Assembly: GCF_011772445.1 (NCBI RefSeq)
Contig: NZ_WVZN01000019.1
Location: forward strand, 46,999 to 91,246
Source of the DNA: Hydrogenophaga sp.
Lineage (GTDB): Bacteria > Pseudomonadota > Gammaproteobacteria > Burkholderiales > Burkholderiaceae_C
Reading direction: 5' to 3'
Length of the DNA stretch: 44,248 nt
In this document: positions 26,224 to 33,990 of the stretch, in pieces
How positions within the stretch are numbered: the stretch's first letter is position 1
Layout of the letters: each line of letters begins with the position of its first letter
Translations under genes and position numbers: made by a program
The notes under the pieces: generated by a model
The model's database searches: none
Told to the model about the DNA's origin: nothing
The model's input: only the letters and a program-made list of their open reading frames with translations

Positions 26224-26320
26224 GCCGTGAATCATGGTGGCCGAGGATCACGGCAATTCTTCACACCTTGTTGCGCGCACTGGTCCGAAAAGACCATTGC
26301 GATCACGGCAACGTGACGGC
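26224..26320. promoter_or_regulatory. Repeated TCACGGC boxes upstream of nuclease operon
   Basis: GATCACGGCAA occurs twice (26246-26256 and 26301-26311), 55 bases apart. An inverted copy GCCGTGA is at 26224-26230 and a related GTGACGGCA at about 26313-26321. TGGTC/GACCA (26281-26285/26292-26296) is a short inverted repeat between them. Read on the minus strand, CCGTCAC and CCGTGAT lie 11 bases apart, as do Pho-box half-sites. Candidate operator region only. Confidence 0.4.
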
Positions 26321-26357
26321 AGGGAACCTGAAGGGACCAGCGCGCTCGTCCGGGGGG

Positions 26358-26684
26358 TCAGCCCATGTGGCCATCGCCCGCGCCCAGCGCCCCGAACATG
26401 GAGTCGAGCGTGCTGTCGATGCGCTGGCGTTCGTGGTCGGACAGGCCGCGCGCCTGCAGGCTGGCCGCCGACTGGATGTGTTCGATGCGCTGCAGTTGCG
26501 CCAGCGCGTGCGACAGAGTGTCGAGGCGGATGCTGTGCTGCTCGAGGAAGAGCGCCACCTCGGCGTGCTGGAGGAAACCTTCCAGCGTGATCTGCGACGA
26601 GCCGTAGCGGCAGCGCAGGTGGTTCAGCGCGCGCACCAGGTTGTCCTGGGCGCTGACGGGTATCGGCGTGGCGCGGTCCGACAT
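26358..26684 (-). CDS. Small hypothetical protein
   Basis: A 108-residue, probably cytoplasmic helical protein without a recognised domain. It includes ALNHLRCRYGSSQITLEGF and LHRIEH-like helical stretches (AQLQRIEHIQSA), with no signal peptide or membrane segment. GGAGGAG stands 11 bases before the ATG at 26684, which supports it as a real gene. It lies between the two phosphatase/nuclease operons on the same strand, with hairpins upstream and the 186-base nuclease leader downstream. It could be a small regulator, but nothing in the sequence shows that. Confidence 0.6.
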   Translation of the reverse strand: MSDRATPIPVSAQDNLVRALNHLRCRYGSSQITLEGFLQHAEVALFLEQHSIRLDTLSHALAQLQRIEHIQSAASLQARGLSDHERQRIDSTLDSMFGALGAGDGHMG

Positions 26685-26750
26685 GGCGGTGCGGCTCCTC
26701 CTGTTGGAAGCCGCCACCGTAAGCGTGCTGTATTTCGCGGAAATGTCAGC

Positions 26751-26780
26751 GCGGCGGGAGCCCTTTCGGGCGCCCGCCGC
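26751..26780 (-). terminator. Hairpin after PEP-CTERM gene 3
   Basis: GCGGCGGG (26751-26758) pairs with CCCGCCGC (26773-26780), with an inner CCC/GGG (26761-26763/26768-26770). It lies just downstream of the phoX-like/PEP-CTERM operon. A very stable stem but only a short T-rich stretch follows on the minus strand, so termination is likely but not certain. Confidence 0.5.
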
Positions 26781-26785
26781 GTGTG

Positions 26786-26810
26786 GTCTCGGGTACTACC
26801 GGACCGAGAC
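26786..26810 (-). terminator. Second hairpin directly after stop codon
   Basis: GTCTCGG (26786-26792) and CCGAGAC (26804-26810) form a perfect 7-bp stem immediately after the stop of the PEP-CTERM gene at 26811. With the next hairpin it makes a tandem stem-loop 3' end. Confidence 0.45.
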
Positions 26811-27389
26811 TCAGGCCGCCAGGCGCTGGCGGCGGCGCGCCACGGCGCCGAGCACGCCCAGGCCGGCCAGCAGCATGGCGATGGACTCGGGCTCGGGCAC
26901 GGCGGTGACCGAGATGTTGAGCACGTCGCCGGCGGACAGGCCGGTGAGGCCCCAGTTCAGTTGGCCACCGGCCACGGCCAGCGGATCGCCGATCTCGACG
27001 TCGAGGAACTCGGGCGAGCCCAGGTCGACGCTGGCGTGCGCGCCGTTGAAGTCGATGTCGGTGATGAGGGAGCCGTCGAACTGGCGCGTGACCGTGCCGC
27101 TGTAGAGGAACTCGCCACCGCTGATGGAGAAGTTGAAGCCGGTGATGCCGTCACCGGTGAGGTTGCGCAGCAGCGCGTTGAAGGACAGCGCGGCGGTGTC
27201 GGCCGCGCCGATGACGTAGCTCAGCGTGGTGGTGCCCAGCGACTGGAAGTCCAGGTCGAAGGAGATCAGGCCGTCGGTGCTGTAGTCGGTAACGAGGCCG
27301 TCGCCGTTGACCACGCTCTGGAAGGTGGCGGCTTGCGCGCCGGCCATGAGGCCGAGGGCGGCCACGAGGGAGACGAGGAGTTTTTTCAT
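26811..27389 (-). CDS. PEP-CTERM sorting-domain protein 3
   Basis: A 192-residue exported protein. The signal peptide is MKKLLVSLVAALGLMAGAQA. The beta-rich body lacks catalytic motifs. The C-terminal sorting signal is TAVPEPESIAMLLAGLGVLG, followed by ARRR. The body contains FNGAHASVDLGSPEFLDVEI, reminiscent of FxDxA-type PEP-CTERM proteins. It begins 27 bases after the PhoX-like phosphatase stop, so the two form one transcript that ends at the tandem hairpins. Likely exosortase substrate, anchored or released into the EPS matrix. Confidence 0.92.
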   Translation of the reverse strand: MKKLLVSLVAALGLMAGAQAATFQSVVNGDGLVTDYSTDGLISFDLDFQSLGTTTLSYVIGAADTAALSFNALLRNLTGDGITGFNFSISGGEFLYSGTVTRQFDGSLITDIDFNGAHASVDLGSPEFLDVEIGDPLAVAGGQLNWGLTGLSAGDVLNISVTAVPEPESIAMLLAGLGVLGAVARRRQRLAA

Positions 27390-27416
27390 GGAAGTGCTTT
27401 CAATGGGAAGGGTGGA

Positions 27417-28964
27417 TCACAGGTGGCCTTTGTCCCACGGGCCCGTGATGGCCAGCGTGATGCCGGGGGTGTAGAGGTTCACGAACAGCACGCGGCCGTC
27501 GGGGCTGAACACGCTGCCGGCCCATTCGGTGTTGCGGCGATCGCCGGAGGCGGAGTTCTTGCCCACGGCCTGGATCTGCGCCGTGCTGAAGTTGAAGTTG
27601 TGGCGCGCGAAGGTGTAGGTGCCGCCTTCGGGCGTCAGCACCTTCAGGTCCTGCGCGGGAATGGGCGCGCTGGTGGGCGAACCGTCGCCGCCGTCCTCGT
27701 TCATCAGCAGGCCGCCGCGCGGGCTCACGCAGATGTTGTCGGGCGAGTTGCCGACCACGCGGTCGCGGCCCACGAAGATGGCCTTGAGCGTCATGGTCGC
27801 CAGGTCGAGCGCCCACACCACGCCGCTGCGCGCCGGCAGCGACGAGGTGGCGTTGCTGGTGGCCTTGTCGGTGAAGAACACCGTGCCGTTGGCGACCCAG
27901 CAGCCTTCGTTGGCGCCGAAGATGGCGCCGCCGTTGGCGTAGGCACCGCGGAACGGGCCGCTGCCGGTGACGCTGCCCACGGTGGTGCTGATGGTCGCGC
28001 GGTCGGCGTCCGGATCGGCGATCGGCACCCACTCGCACTGGAACTCCTGGCACAGCGTGGGGAAGCGCAGGTCGGCACCCGGCACGCCGCGCACGGCCAG
28101 GCCTTCCAGCAGGCCGCCGGCGTGCAGCGAGCCCAGGCCGCCGTTGACGTTGTTCGGGCGGAAGCGGTACAGCGTGTTGGCGTTGCCCGCGTCTTCGGTG
28201 AGGTACCAGTAGCCGGTCTGCGGGTCGATGGCGCTGGCTTCGTGCGCCATGCGGCCCATGGCGATGATGGGCGTCGGGTCAGCGGCGTTGAGGCTGGTGT
28301 CGGCCGGCACCTCGAACACGTAGCCGTGCTTCTTGTTGCCGTCGGTGCTGATGCTGTTGCTGCCGATCTCCTCGTTGCTCATCCAGCTGCCCCAGGTGGA
28401 CGCACCACCGGCGCAGGGACGGTAGATGCCGCCCAGCGAGGCGTAGCTGGCGACCCAGTTGCCGTCGCGCCAGACCAGGTTGGTGTTGCCACCGATCTGG
28501 TAGCTGCCGCCGGTGGTGCCGGTGTCGTACTTGGCCACGTTGCTGCGGCCGGCGCCGAGGATGTTGTCGGCGCTGGAGCTGGTGGAACGCTCGTGGTTGC
28601 GCACCAGGATGATTTCCTGGCTGCGGCCCACGCGGCGCGAGACCACCACGCCCATGCCGTCGTGCGCGTTCGGCGTGATCAGGCCGTCGCTCATCACGTC
28701 GCCGGCCCAGCCGTAGCTCTTGTAGGTGAAGCCGGCGGGCAGTTGCACCAGCGGCAGGCCGGTGGTGAGGTCGTTCACCGGAGCGACAGGGCCGTAGGGG
28801 CTCGCGGTCAGCGCGGAGGCGTCGGCGGGGGAGCAGCGCTCGGCGTAGTTCTGGTCCACCGTGGCGGCGTACGCGGCCATCGGGCCGCTGAAGGCGGCGG
28901 CCACGGCGGCACCGCCGCCCATCAGCACCTGGCGGCGCGAGAGATCGTGGGATTGTTCGGACAT
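27417..28964 (-). CDS. PhoX-family alkaline phosphatase (DUF839)
   Basis: A 515-residue Tat-exported protein of the PhoX/DUF839 family; characterised members are calcium- and iron-dependent phosphatases that release phosphate from organic esters. SRRQVLMGGGAAVAAAF is a clear Tat signal. Family segments include ILVRNHERSTS, GRMAHEASAIDPQTGYWYL, SPDNICVSPRGGLLMNEDGG and VFSPDGRVLFVNLYTPG followed by ITGPW. The ATG at 28964 has AAGGAG 10 bases upstream. It is divergent from the tyrosine-phosphatase gene (216 bases apart) and followed in operon by PEP-CTERM protein 3. Substrate is inferred from the family; some DUF839 members are not proven phosphatases. Confidence 0.9.
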   Translation of the reverse strand: MSEQSHDLSRRQVLMGGGAAVAAAFSGPMAAYAATVDQNYAERCSPADASALTASPYGPVAPVNDLTTGLPLVQLPAGFTYKSYGWAGDVMSDGLITPNAHDGMGVVVSRRVGRSQEIILVRNHERSTSSSADNILGAGRSNVAKYDTGTTGGSYQIGGNTNLVWRDGNWVASYASLGGIYRPCAGGASTWGSWMSNEEIGSNSISTDGNKKHGYVFEVPADTSLNAADPTPIIAMGRMAHEASAIDPQTGYWYLTEDAGNANTLYRFRPNNVNGGLGSLHAGGLLEGLAVRGVPGADLRFPTLCQEFQCEWVPIADPDADRATISTTVGSVTGSGPFRGAYANGGAIFGANEGCWVANGTVFFTDKATSNATSSLPARSGVVWALDLATMTLKAIFVGRDRVVGNSPDNICVSPRGGLLMNEDGGDGSPTSAPIPAQDLKVLTPEGGTYTFARHNFNFSTAQIQAVGKNSASGDRRNTEWAGSVFSPDGRVLFVNLYTPGITLAITGPWDKGHL

Positions 28965-29099
28965 GGGACAGGGCTCCTTCTGGTTGGGGGAAAGCGCCCC
29001 GAAGGATGCGTGTCGAGAATGAACGGTCAGTGACCCGGCGCGCCGCAAAGGGGCTGCGTTTTGTGAATCGCTGCTACAAAAAGTGGTGCGATCGGACCA

Positions 29100-29129
29100 T
29101 TGACACGCTGTCGCCTTCGCGCCGATAAA
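29100..29129 (+). promoter_or_regulatory. Sigma-70-like promoter candidate
   Basis: TTGACA (29100-29105), 18-base spacer, GATAAA (29124-29129). It is well placed for the phosphatase gene starting at 29181. The rest of the 216-base divergent interval shows no clear promoter for the minus-strand phosphatase. Confidence 0.45.
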
Positions 29130-29180
29130 AGTCTTGCGCGTCGCATAATGGACGGTGAACCCGATACCGCCTGCCCTGCC

Positions 29181-29933
29181 ATGACCCTCGCCCGCCCCGA
29201 CATCTCCATCGCCCTGAACGGTGCCTCCAACTTCCGCGACCTGGGTGGCCTCAGCGGCGATGGCGGGCGGCGCGTGCGGCATGCGCTGGTCTACCGATCC
29301 GACCACCTGGGGCGCCTGACCGATGACGACCTGCAGCGCCTGAACACCCTGGGTGTGACGCACTGCGTGGACCTGCGCGGTGCGCACGAATGCCGGGCGC
29401 TGCCCAACCGCCTGCCGGGCATCACCGTCGAGCACCTCAGCATCGACCCCACCGTGCTGCGCCGCGTGCGCGAGCGCCAGAAACAGGGTCTGGCGCTGGG
29501 CCGCGCCGAGGCGGTGGCGCTGATGCAGGAGACCTACGAAGACTTCGTGCGCCTGCGCGGACCGGTGTTCGGCCAACTGCTCGCGCGCATCGCGGGGCGC
29601 GAGGCCCCACTGGTGTTCCACTGCACCGCCGGCAAGGACCGCACCGGCATGGCCGCCGCCCTGCTGCTGGGCGCCTTGGGCGTGCACCGCGACGACGTGA
29701 TGGCCGACTACCTGCTCACCAACCAGCTGTACCGGCGCGACACACGCGTGGAGGAGCCCGCCCCGCCCGAGGTGCTGGAGGTGCTGTGGCAGGTGCAACC
29801 CGAATTCCTGCACACGGCCTGGCGCTGCATCGACGAGGAGTTCGGCGGGATCGAGGCCTACCTCGCGGGGCCGGTGGGGCTGGACGCGGCGGCCAGGGAG
29901 CGGCTGCGCGCGCGGCTGCTGGCACAGGGCTGA
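29181..29933 (+). CDS. Protein-tyrosine-phosphatase-like enzyme (Y_phosphatase3)
   Basis: A 250-residue cysteine phosphatase. NGASNFRDLGGL near residue 15 is the family's opening motif. The P-loop FHCTAGKDRTGMA contains catalytic Cys148 and Arg154, the HC-x5-R pattern with the Gly-Lys-Asp variant of bacterial tyrosine/lipid phosphatases such as LipA/MptpB relatives. CVDLRGAHE supplies the middle conserved segment. There is no signal peptide, so it is probably cytoplasmic. Start ATG 29181 is preferred because it directly precedes the conserved region; an ATG at 29148 is possible. It may act on phosphotyrosine, phosphoinositide-like or other small phosphate esters. Confidence 0.9.
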   Translation: MTLARPDISIALNGASNFRDLGGLSGDGGRRVRHALVYRSDHLGRLTDDDLQRLNTLGVTHCVDLRGAHECRALPNRLPGITVEHLSIDPTVLRRVRERQKQGLALGRAEAVALMQETYEDFVRLRGPVFGQLLARIAGREAPLVFHCTAGKDRTGMAAALLLGALGVHRDDVMADYLLTNQLYRRDTRVEEPAPPEVLEVLWQVQPEFLHTAWRCIDEEFGGIEAYLAGPVGLDAAARERLRARLLAQG

Positions 29934-30024
29934 GCCGCTGCCGCGCCCACACGCGGACGCGGCCCCGGCCTACAGACCTTGCCGGCCCCGCACCGCACCA
30001 TGCCGGCAGGAGCCAAGCACCCGC

Positions 30025-31317
30025 ATGAGGACACGCGCCCGCCGCTGGACAGTGATCATCACCGCCGCCCTGCTGCTGCTGGGGACCAGCGCGTGGCTGG
30101 CGCTTCGCGCCTTCCTGCCCAGCGACGAAGCACTCGCGCGCCGGCTCGAAGCGATGTTCGAGGCGCACACCGGCCAGGCGCTCGTGATCGGCCAACTGCG
30201 CTGGCGCCTGCTGGGCACGCCCGTGGTGGAGGTGCTGGACGCGCACACGCAGCAGGACGAGCCGATCCGCGTGCGCCGCATCGCCCTGCACCCGCAGCTG
30301 CTGCCACTGCTGCGCCGACAACTCGTGGTCGATCGCCTGGAGGTGGCGGGCGCGCAGGTGCCACGCGACGCCTTGCGCGCCCTGCGCGCCAACGCCTCGA
30401 TCAAGGACGGGAACAAGGTCGTGCTGCGCCGGCTGGTGTTCACCGAGGTGACCTATACCTCCTATGCCGGCATTCCGGTCGAGTACAGCGGCGAGATCCG
30501 GTTCGACGAGGACCGCCTGCCCCGCCGCGTTCAGATCCACCGCCCGGGCGTGGAGCCGCCCGTCACGCTGGACGCCACGCGCGAGGGCCGCAGCGACAAC
30601 GGGGCCGACATCTACCGCCTTGAACTGCAGGCGGCTGGCGGCACGGCCAGCGGCCAGGCGCAACTGAGCACCACCGACGACGGCCACCTGCGATTCACCG
30701 GCCAACTCGCCTCGCGTCAGGTGGAGGTGCAGGCGCTGCTCGACGCCTTCCACCGCCGCTCGTTCATCAGCGGCCGGGCCTCGGGCACCACCGAGCTGCG
30801 CGCCGAGGGCGAGACCCTGGGGGCGCTGGCGCGCTCGCTGCACACGCGCAGCGAACTGACGGTGGACGGCGGAAGGATCCTGCGCATCGACGTGGACAAG
30901 GCGGTGAAGTCGCTGGGCAAGGAAAGTGCCGGAGAAACGCCGCTGGACAGCCTGTCGGGCGTGGTGCAAACGCAGAACACCGAGCACGGCATGAAGACCG
31001 AATTCAGCGAGGTGAAGGCCGTGGCCGGCAGCTACAGCGCCACGGGCCACGCCACGCTCTACCGCAAGCGCATCGCGGCGCAAGGCCGGCTGGACATCGC
31101 GGGTGGCGCGGTGGGCGTGCCGTTCGCGGCCAGCGGGCCCACGCGCCAGCCCGAGTTCCGCATCGCCAAGGGCACCATCGCCGGTGCGGCCATCGGCACC
31201 GTGCTGCTGCCGGGCATCGGCACCGCCATCGGCGCGCAGATCGGCGGTGCTGTCAGCGGGCCGCCGGACACCGGTGAAGAGAAGGAGCCGCCGCGGCGGG
31301 ACGCGCCCCGGCGGTGA
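30025..31317 (+). CDS. AsmA-like inner-membrane-anchored protein
   Basis: A 430-residue protein with one N-terminal transmembrane helix (WTVIITAALLLLGTSAWLAL), then a long beta-rich region typical of AsmA/TamB-like proteins involved in envelope lipid handling. The pattern TGQALVIGQLRWRLLGTP, followed by LHPQLLPLLRRQLVVDRLEV, is the AsmA opening. LDSLSGVVQTQNTEHGM near residue 310 matches the AsmA C-terminal domain. The last 40 residues form a glycine zipper (GTIAGAAIGTVLLPGIGTAI) with a polar tail. AGGAG stands 12 bases before the ATG. Role inferred from family; partner unknown. Confidence 0.75.
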   Translation: MRTRARRWTVIITAALLLLGTSAWLALRAFLPSDEALARRLEAMFEAHTGQALVIGQLRWRLLGTPVVEVLDAHTQQDEPIRVRRIALHPQLLPLLRRQLVVDRLEVAGAQVPRDALRALRANASIKDGNKVVLRRLVFTEVTYTSYAGIPVEYSGEIRFDEDRLPRRVQIHRPGVEPPVTLDATREGRSDNGADIYRLELQAAGGTASGQAQLSTTDDGHLRFTGQLASRQVEVQALLDAFHRRSFISGRASGTTELRAEGETLGALARSLHTRSELTVDGGRILRIDVDKAVKSLGKESAGETPLDSLSGVVQTQNTEHGMKTEFSEVKAVAGSYSATGHATLYRKRIAAQGRLDIAGGAVGVPFAASGPTRQPEFRIAKGTIAGAAIGTVLLPGIGTAIGAQIGGAVSGPPDTGEEKEPPRRDAPRR

Positions 31318-31390
31318 AGACGAACCGCCGCCCGGCCGGGTGATTTTCGCACCTCATTTTTCTTTACAGCCAAGCGACGGATCGATCGCA

Positions 31391-31426
31391 TTTACGCCGG
31401 ACTGCTTGGGCACGTCATGGCGTAAA
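31391..31426. promoter_or_regulatory. Inverted repeat in regulator promoter region
   Basis: TTTACGCC (31391-31398) and GGCGTAAA (31419-31426) are perfect inverted octamers 20 bases apart, upstream of the sugar operon. Possible second operator. A GCACCTCA half-site at 31349-31356 also matches the right half of the start-site palindrome. Confidence 0.4.
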
Positions 31427-31437
31427 CCCTGAATCTT

Positions 31438-31461
31438 ATTTTGAGGTACGCACCTCAAAAT
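31438..31461. promoter_or_regulatory. 24-bp palindrome over RBS and start of LacI gene
   Basis: ATTTTGAGGT (31438-31447) and ACCTCAAAAT (31452-31461) are perfect 10-base arms around ACGC. The left arm contains the likely Shine-Dalgarno GAGGT. The right arm ends within the ATG at 31460-31462. It looks like an autoregulatory LacI-family operator. In RNA it would also form a hairpin hiding the ribosome binding site. Confidence 0.65.
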
Positions 31462-32518
31462 GAGCCGCATGACAGACAAGACCGAGCTCGCCCCCGGGCG
31501 CGCCACGCTCAGCGACGTGGCGCGTGAGGCCCGGGTCAGCCTGGCCACGGCGGACCGCGTGCTCAACAACCGGGCCGGCGTGCACGCCAAGTCCATCGCC
31601 CGCGTGCGCGAAGCGGTGGCGCGCCTGAACTACCGCCCCGATCCGGCGGCCGCGCGGCTGGCGCGCACGCGCTCGCACCGCTGGTGCGTGGTCTTCCCCT
31701 CCGGCAACAACCCCTTCGTGGCCCTGTTGCAGGCCGAACTGGCGGCCTGCCGCGCCTGGCTGGAGGACCACCGCGCCAGCGTGCAGACCCTGGAGGTGGA
31801 CGTCTTCGAGCCCCAGCGCCTGGCCGATCTCCTGCGCTCGCTGCACGGCCAGTGCGAGGCGGCGATCGTCATGGGCCTGGACCACCCCCTGGTGCAGAAC
31901 GCCATCGACGGCCTGGTCGAGGGCGGCTGCGAGGTGATCACCCTGGTGTCGGACGTGCCGCGCTCGCGCCGCCACGCCTACGTGGGCATCGACAACGCGG
32001 CCGCGGGGCGCACGGCCGCCAGCCTGCTCGGGCGCTTCGTCGGGCGCGAGCCCGGCGAGGTGGGCGTGGTCGCCGGCAGCCTGTCCCTGCGCGACCACGC
32101 GGAACGTTGCCTGGGCTTCAACCAGGTGATGACGACCGAGTTCACCCACCTGACGGTGCTGCCCGCCGTGCAAGGCAAGGACTCGCCCGCGCTCAACGAA
32201 GTGCTGGTGCGGCAACTGCTGGCCGAGCACCCGCGCCTGCGCGCGATCTACAGCGTCGGCGCGGGCAACGCGGGCATCTCGGCGGCCCTGCAGGCGGCCG
32301 GGCGCGCGCGCGAGGTGGTCTTCATCGGCCACGAGCTCACGCCCGCCGCGCGCGCCGACCTGCTCGACGGCACGCTGGACGCGGTGATCAACCAGGACGC
32401 GGGCCACGAGGTCCGCTCCGCCTTGCGGCAGGCCCTGGCGCGCGCCACGCGCGAGCCCGTGCACGCGGACCAGGAGCGCATCCGCATCGACATCTACCTC
32501 AAGGACAACCTGCCGTGA
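31460..32518 (+). CDS. LacI-family transcriptional regulator
   Basis: A 352-residue DNA-binding regulator. The N-terminal helix-turn-helix and hinge have [20 protein letters not shown] and [12 protein letters not shown]. The periplasmic-binding-protein-like effector domain follows, with [35 protein letters not shown] and [14 protein letters not shown]. It heads the sugar operon and overlaps xylB by 4 bases, so it is expected to sense the operon's sugar and repress at the palindrome that covers its own start. A second in-frame ATG at 31469 is possible, but the GAGGT fits the first. The binding ligand is probably a pentose or related sugar. Confidence 0.92.
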   Translation: MSRMTDKTELAPGRATLSDVAREARVSLATADRVLNNRAGVHAKSIARVREAVARLNYRPDPAAARLARTRSHRWCVVFPSGNNPFVALLQAELAACRAWLEDHRASVQTLEVDVFEPQRLADLLRSLHGQCEAAIVMGLDHPLVQNAIDGLVEGGCEVITLVSDVPRSRRHAYVGIDNAAAGRTAASLLGRFVGREPGEVGVVAGSLSLRDHAERCLGFNQVMTTEFTHLTVLPAVQGKDSPALNEVLVRQLLAEHPRLRAIYSVGAGNAGISAALQAAGRAREVVFIGHELTPAARADLLDGTLDAVINQDAGHEVRSALRQALARATREPVHADQERIRIDIYLKDNLP

Positions 32519-33990
32519 TCACCCTGGGCATCGACCTCGGCACCTCGGGCGTGAAGGCGCTGTTGCTCGACGACGGCCAGCAGCTCGCCGTCGCCAGCGC
32601 GCCGCTGACGGTGAGCCGGCGACACCCCGGCTGGTCCGAGCAGGACCCGGCCGACTGGTGGCGCGCCACCTGCGACTGCCTGGACGCCTTGAAGGCCGGG
32701 CACCCGCGTGCCCTGGCCGCCGTGCGCGCCATCGGCCTGTCGGGCCAGATGCACGGCGCCACCCTGATGGCGGCCGACGGCGCAACGCTGCGGCCCTGCA
32801 TTCTCTGGAACGACGGCCGCAGCGCGGCGCAGTGCGAAGCGCTGGAAGCGCCGGCCCTGGGCCTGCGACAGCGCACCGGCAACCCGGCCATGCCCGGCTT
32901 CACCGCGCCCAAGCTGCTGTGGGTGCGCGAGCACGAGCCCGAGGTCTTCGCGCGCATCGCCAAGGTGCTGCTGCCCAAGGCCTGGCTGCGCTGGCGGCTG
33001 TGTGGCGAGTTCGCCGAGGACATGTCCGATGCCTCCGGCACCTTGTGGCTGGACGTGGGCGCGCGCGCCTGGAGCGCGCCGCTGCTGGCGGCCTGCGGTC
33101 TCGACGAAAGCCACATGCCGCGCCTGGTGGAAGGCACCGCGGCCACCGGCGCCCTGCGCCAGGAATGGGTCTCGCGCTGGGGCTTCGAACAGGCGCCGCT
33201 GCTGGCCGGCGGCGCGGGCGACAACGCGGCGGGCGCGGTCGGCGTGGGCGCCGTCGCGCCCGGCGATGCCTTCCTGTCGCTGGGCACCTCGGGCGTTCTG
33301 TGGGCCACCACGGCGGGCTTTGCACCGGCGCCCGAGCGCGCGGTGCACGCCTTCTGCCACGCGCTGCCGGGCACCTGGCACCAGATGGGCGTGATGCTCT
33401 CGGCCGCCGCGAGCCTGGCCTGGTGGGCCGGCGTCACCGGCCACGACGAAGCGAGCCTGCTGAACGAGGTCGCCGACGGCGGCGCATCGCACGACGGCGC
33501 CTGCTGGTTCGCGCCCTACCTGTCGGGCGAGCGCACGCCGCACAACGACGCGCAAGTGCGCGGCGGCTTCGTGCACCTGTCGGCCAACACGGCGCGCGCC
33601 GACATGACGCGCGCGCTCATCGAGGGCGTGGCCTACGCCTTTCGCGACATGCGCGACGCCCTGGCCGCCGCCGGCACCACCATCGCCGAGGCCGACCTCA
33701 TCGGCGGCGGCGCGCGCTCCGATGTCTGGAGCCAGACCCTGGCCGACGTGATGAACCTGCCGCTGCACCAGGTGGCGGGTTCGCAGCACGGTTGCGCGCT
33801 CGGCTCGGCGCGGCTGGCGCGCGCGGCGGCCGACGGCGTGCGCCTGTTCGACAAACCCGCGCGCCAGCGCAGCCACGCGCCCGATCCCCACCGCGCGCGC
33901 CACCACGACCGCGCCTTCGCCCAGTGGCAGCGGCTCTACGGCCGCCTGCGCCACCTGCCTTCCCCCTCACACACACCGGAACCCGCATGA
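32515..33990 (+). CDS. xylB: Xylulokinase
   Basis: ATP-dependent kinase of 491 residues forming D-xylulose 5-phosphate, the step after xylose isomerase. The FGGY fold is clear: [17 protein letters not shown] (phosphate loop), [42 protein letters not shown] with the catalytic Asp, and [17 protein letters not shown]. The QMHG segment is diagnostic for xylulokinases within the family. The start is GTG at 32515, overlapping the regulator stop; the glycine-rich loop then begins at residue 4. It overlaps xylA by 4 bases. Confidence 0.94.
   Translation: MITLGIDLGTSGVKALLLDDGQQLAVASAPLTVSRRHPGWSEQDPADWWRATCDCLDALKAGHPRALAAVRAIGLSGQMHGATLMAADGATLRPCILWNDGRSAAQCEALEAPALGLRQRTGNPAMPGFTAPKLLWVREHEPEVFARIAKVLLPKAWLRWRLCGEFAEDMSDASGTLWLDVGARAWSAPLLAACGLDESHMPRLVEGTAATGALRQEWVSRWGFEQAPLLAGGAGDNAAGAVGVGAVAPGDAFLSLGTSGVLWATTAGFAPAPERAVHAFCHALPGTWHQMGVMLSAAASLAWWAGVTGHDEASLLNEVADGGASHDGACWFAPYLSGERTPHNDAQVRGGFVHLSANTARADMTRALIEGVAYAFRDMRDALAAAGTTIAEADLIGGGARSDVWSQTLADVMNLPLHQVAGSQHGCALGSARLARAAADGVRLFDKPARQRSHAPDPHRARHHDRAFAQWQRLYGRLRHLPSPSHTPEPA

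Noticed and set aside
23004..29033. A 2009-codon open frame on the plus strand across the secreted-enzyme region
   Set aside because: It is the antisense of four clearly recognised minus-strand genes, is rich in Gly, Val, His and Ala without any domain, and arises from high third-position GC.
28965..29099. Pho-box-like GGGTCAC and CGTTCAT words before the PhoX-like gene
   Set aside because: The 11-base spacing is right but each half has two mismatches, too weak to call in this composition.
19067..29105. Shared CGATCGGACCAT word before the serine protease start and in the divergent phosphatase interval
   Set aside because: A single 12-base match is expected by chance in a window of this size, and one copy lies in coding sequence.
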